Source: Notospermus geniculatus (lineage: Eukaryota; Nemertea; Pilidiophora; Heteronemertea; Lineidae). Taken from it: a stretch of 64,000 nucleotides of DNA. Position 1 is the stretch's first letter, and every line of letters starts with the position of its first letter. The notes beneath the pieces are model-generated. The model was not told the DNA's origin. It worked only from the letters and a program-made list of their open reading frames with translations, and did no database searches. Both the position numbers and the translations under genes were made by a program. The stretch covers positions 165,470 to 229,469 of the forward strand of contig NMRB01000133.1 in the NCBI GenBank assembly GCA_002633025.1. The letters run 5' to 3'. This document shows, piece after piece, positions 62,655-64,000 of this stretch.

Positions 62655-63280
62655 AAATTTGTATTTGTATTCGATTTTTCCATTCAGGCTTATCAGGGCC
62701 GAAGCCCTACCGGTAGCATTATTGGCCCTGGTGAGTATGGAAGATGCCATTTCAAGCTACATGTACTCATGTTTCTAAAGCCTTGTTCACACTCCAGTTG
62801 CGGTGCGATGCAAAATTTTTCGCGTCTGATTGCTCCGACTGCTTAGCCTATCTGTTCGCACTTGCAGTGCAACATAATGCGGTAAGAAGCGGTAGGACAC
62901 GACAAGCGATTTCCACCGCCCCCGATCACTCCTGCAGTAGGATACCGCATATCTGGCACAATCTGAATGATGAATGACGTCATTTCCGCTAATCATGACC
63001 ACCACAACCAACCGTGTCGTGCCACGCCACGCTGGGTCAAAACTGACACCGCTTGGTGATTTTTTTCAATGCATCTCACCACATTGCGTCGCGCCACCAG
63101 AAGGCTTTGCTTGGATGGGGTATTTTACTTGTCCTGGTTAAAACACAAGGCAAAAGCCACCTTGGCTTACTCTCCCATCATGCCCATGCTATGAACTCAA
63201 GAGCCAGGGATGATTTAAAATCCCATATGGCCCAGAACCTGATGCTTGGTAAGCGGACGTGATAACCACTAGGCTATCGA
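62655..63280 (-). mobile_element. tRNA-derived SINE (family S1) split by a MITE
   Basis: The S1 tail and body (62655-62774) and the head part (63109-63280) are separated by an inserted element. On the minus strand the head reads ATAGCCTAGTGGTTATCACG (good A box). Confidence 0.7.
62775..63108. mobile_element. MITE nested in the S1 SINE, AAAGCCTT ends
   Basis: TAAAGCCTTGTTCACACTCC at the left and CACCAGAAGGCTTTG at the right, with GCGGTGCGATGC and GCGTCGCGCCACC as a weaker inner pair. Its removal restores the contiguous SINE body (TCATGTT...CTTGGATGG). Confidence 0.6.
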
Positions 63281-63624
63281 GAATGAAGGCTATAGAAGAA
63301 TGAAAGTGAAACACTTTCAAAATCGCTATGAACATTAAAATTACTGTTGTTAATGAGCTCTAGATCTGACCTAAGCCATAATAATGTATTGATTGTATAA
63401 TGATGTATTGACTGGCATTACAGAGCAGAATTGTTTGAGATCTCGTGCCTCCAGACGGCCTGATGATTCAGAAGTGATCATCAACTATCGCTGTCGCGCC
63501 TAAATCACCAGTTGGATGGGGAAATGAAAGTTTTATGTGGTACGTGTCGCTAGGAAATGGAGAATTACTGGTATAAACGGACTTCAATATTCCTTAGCCC
63601 CACCCATTTTACCTCCACCCTTCA

Positions 63625-64000
63625 GCCAGCAACAGCACACTAGGTGATAGCACAAGCAATCAGATCCCAAGCGAGCAAAATCGGCTACTGACACCAGGTG
63701 TGCGCTGGACAGTGATGTGTGGAATCCTCTCACCAATGGGAGTACTGCCGTTACAGGACACCTCTTAGCAGTCCTAGAACATCACAAAATTTGACGTCAC
63801 ACACAAAAGCCATGTCACCATGGATGACGTTGTGGCACGCATGTCTTCTCTGTGACGTCAAATGTCATGACGTTCTAGGACCGCTAACTCACTAGTGGTG
63901 GCCTCTACCAGCAGGAAAGTCTCCCACTCCCAAACAATACCAAAGCCAATATCGCCAAGTCTGCGGTGGCTGGCGAGAAGATCGGCGGCAAGTGTATTTC
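63625..64000. mobile_element. Two foldback elements at the right edge
   Basis: Positions 63765-63887 form a MITE with TTAGCAGTCCTAGAACATC inverted as GACGTTCTAGGACCGCTAA. Around it, CCAGCAACAGCACACTAGG (63625) with CACCAGGTGTGCGCTGG, and GGTGGCTGGCGAGAAGATCG near 63967, relate to the 31363-31625 family. The window ends inside that element. Confidence 0.5.

Overview
The window is animal nuclear DNA, most likely from a marine invertebrate. Genes are split by GT-AG introns, coding density is very low, and nearly everything between exons is short transposon debris: foldback elements, tRNA-derived SINEs and tandem repeats. A RING/B-box (TRIM-type) gene with a propeller-like C-terminus and a plant-style dihydroflavonol-reductase-like gene both suit an amphioxus, hemichordate, echinoderm or lophotrochozoan genome. 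The sequence alone does not let me choose among these.

Genes. (1) Positions 826-975 (-): the start-codon exon of an unrecognised gene that runs off the left edge. (2) Positions 6425-8419 (+): an intronless coding region for a 664-residue TRIM-like protein, with one candidate 400-base intron in the 5' UTR. (3) Positions 13046-13309 (+): a housekeeping-type promoter motif cluster followed by a short reading frame broken by one in-frame TGA. (4) Positions 28073-46266 (-): a nine-exon gene assembled here from splice sites with consistent phase. It encodes a 472-residue extended short-chain dehydrogenase/reductase (SDR) of the DFR/cinnamoyl-CoA-reductase type with a long charged tail. (5) Positions 25063-27305 (-): the last five coding exons of a RABGAP1/RABGAP1L-like gene, covering the C-terminal coiled coil. 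Its TBC domain was not found in the window. Gene 4 lies immediately upstream of gene 5 on the same strand, so it is either nested in a RABGAP1 intron or brought there by an assembly join; a single N lies between them at 27509.

Mobile DNA. At least two dozen foldback or terminal-inverted-repeat (TIR) elements are visible. Several keep diagnostic target-site duplications: a 9-bp duplication (Mutator-like) at 1485, TTAA families at 3344, 38163 and 52820, and a CAGGGTTTCCGCC family with 5-bp duplications at 8441, 36760 and 47819. An 8-bp hAT-like element lies at 33017 and a TA-flanked pogo-like element at 47210. At least three tRNA-derived SINE families recur. Several elements are nested inside others.

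Assembly. Positions 48051-55226 hold a large near-identical direct duplication whose boundaries coincide with single N characters (50652 and 54148). The pattern is best explained by an alternative haplotype contig (50653-54147) scaffolded into a gap that lies inside a transposon of the other haplotype. A 326-base N gap occupies 58524-58849.

I saw no rRNA, no convincing functional tRNA, no CRISPR array and no prokaryotic-type operon. The most notable signals are the reductase gene with its transposon-derived C-terminus, an intronic minisatellite built of splice-donor-like units, and the haplotype insertion with its polymorphic transposons.
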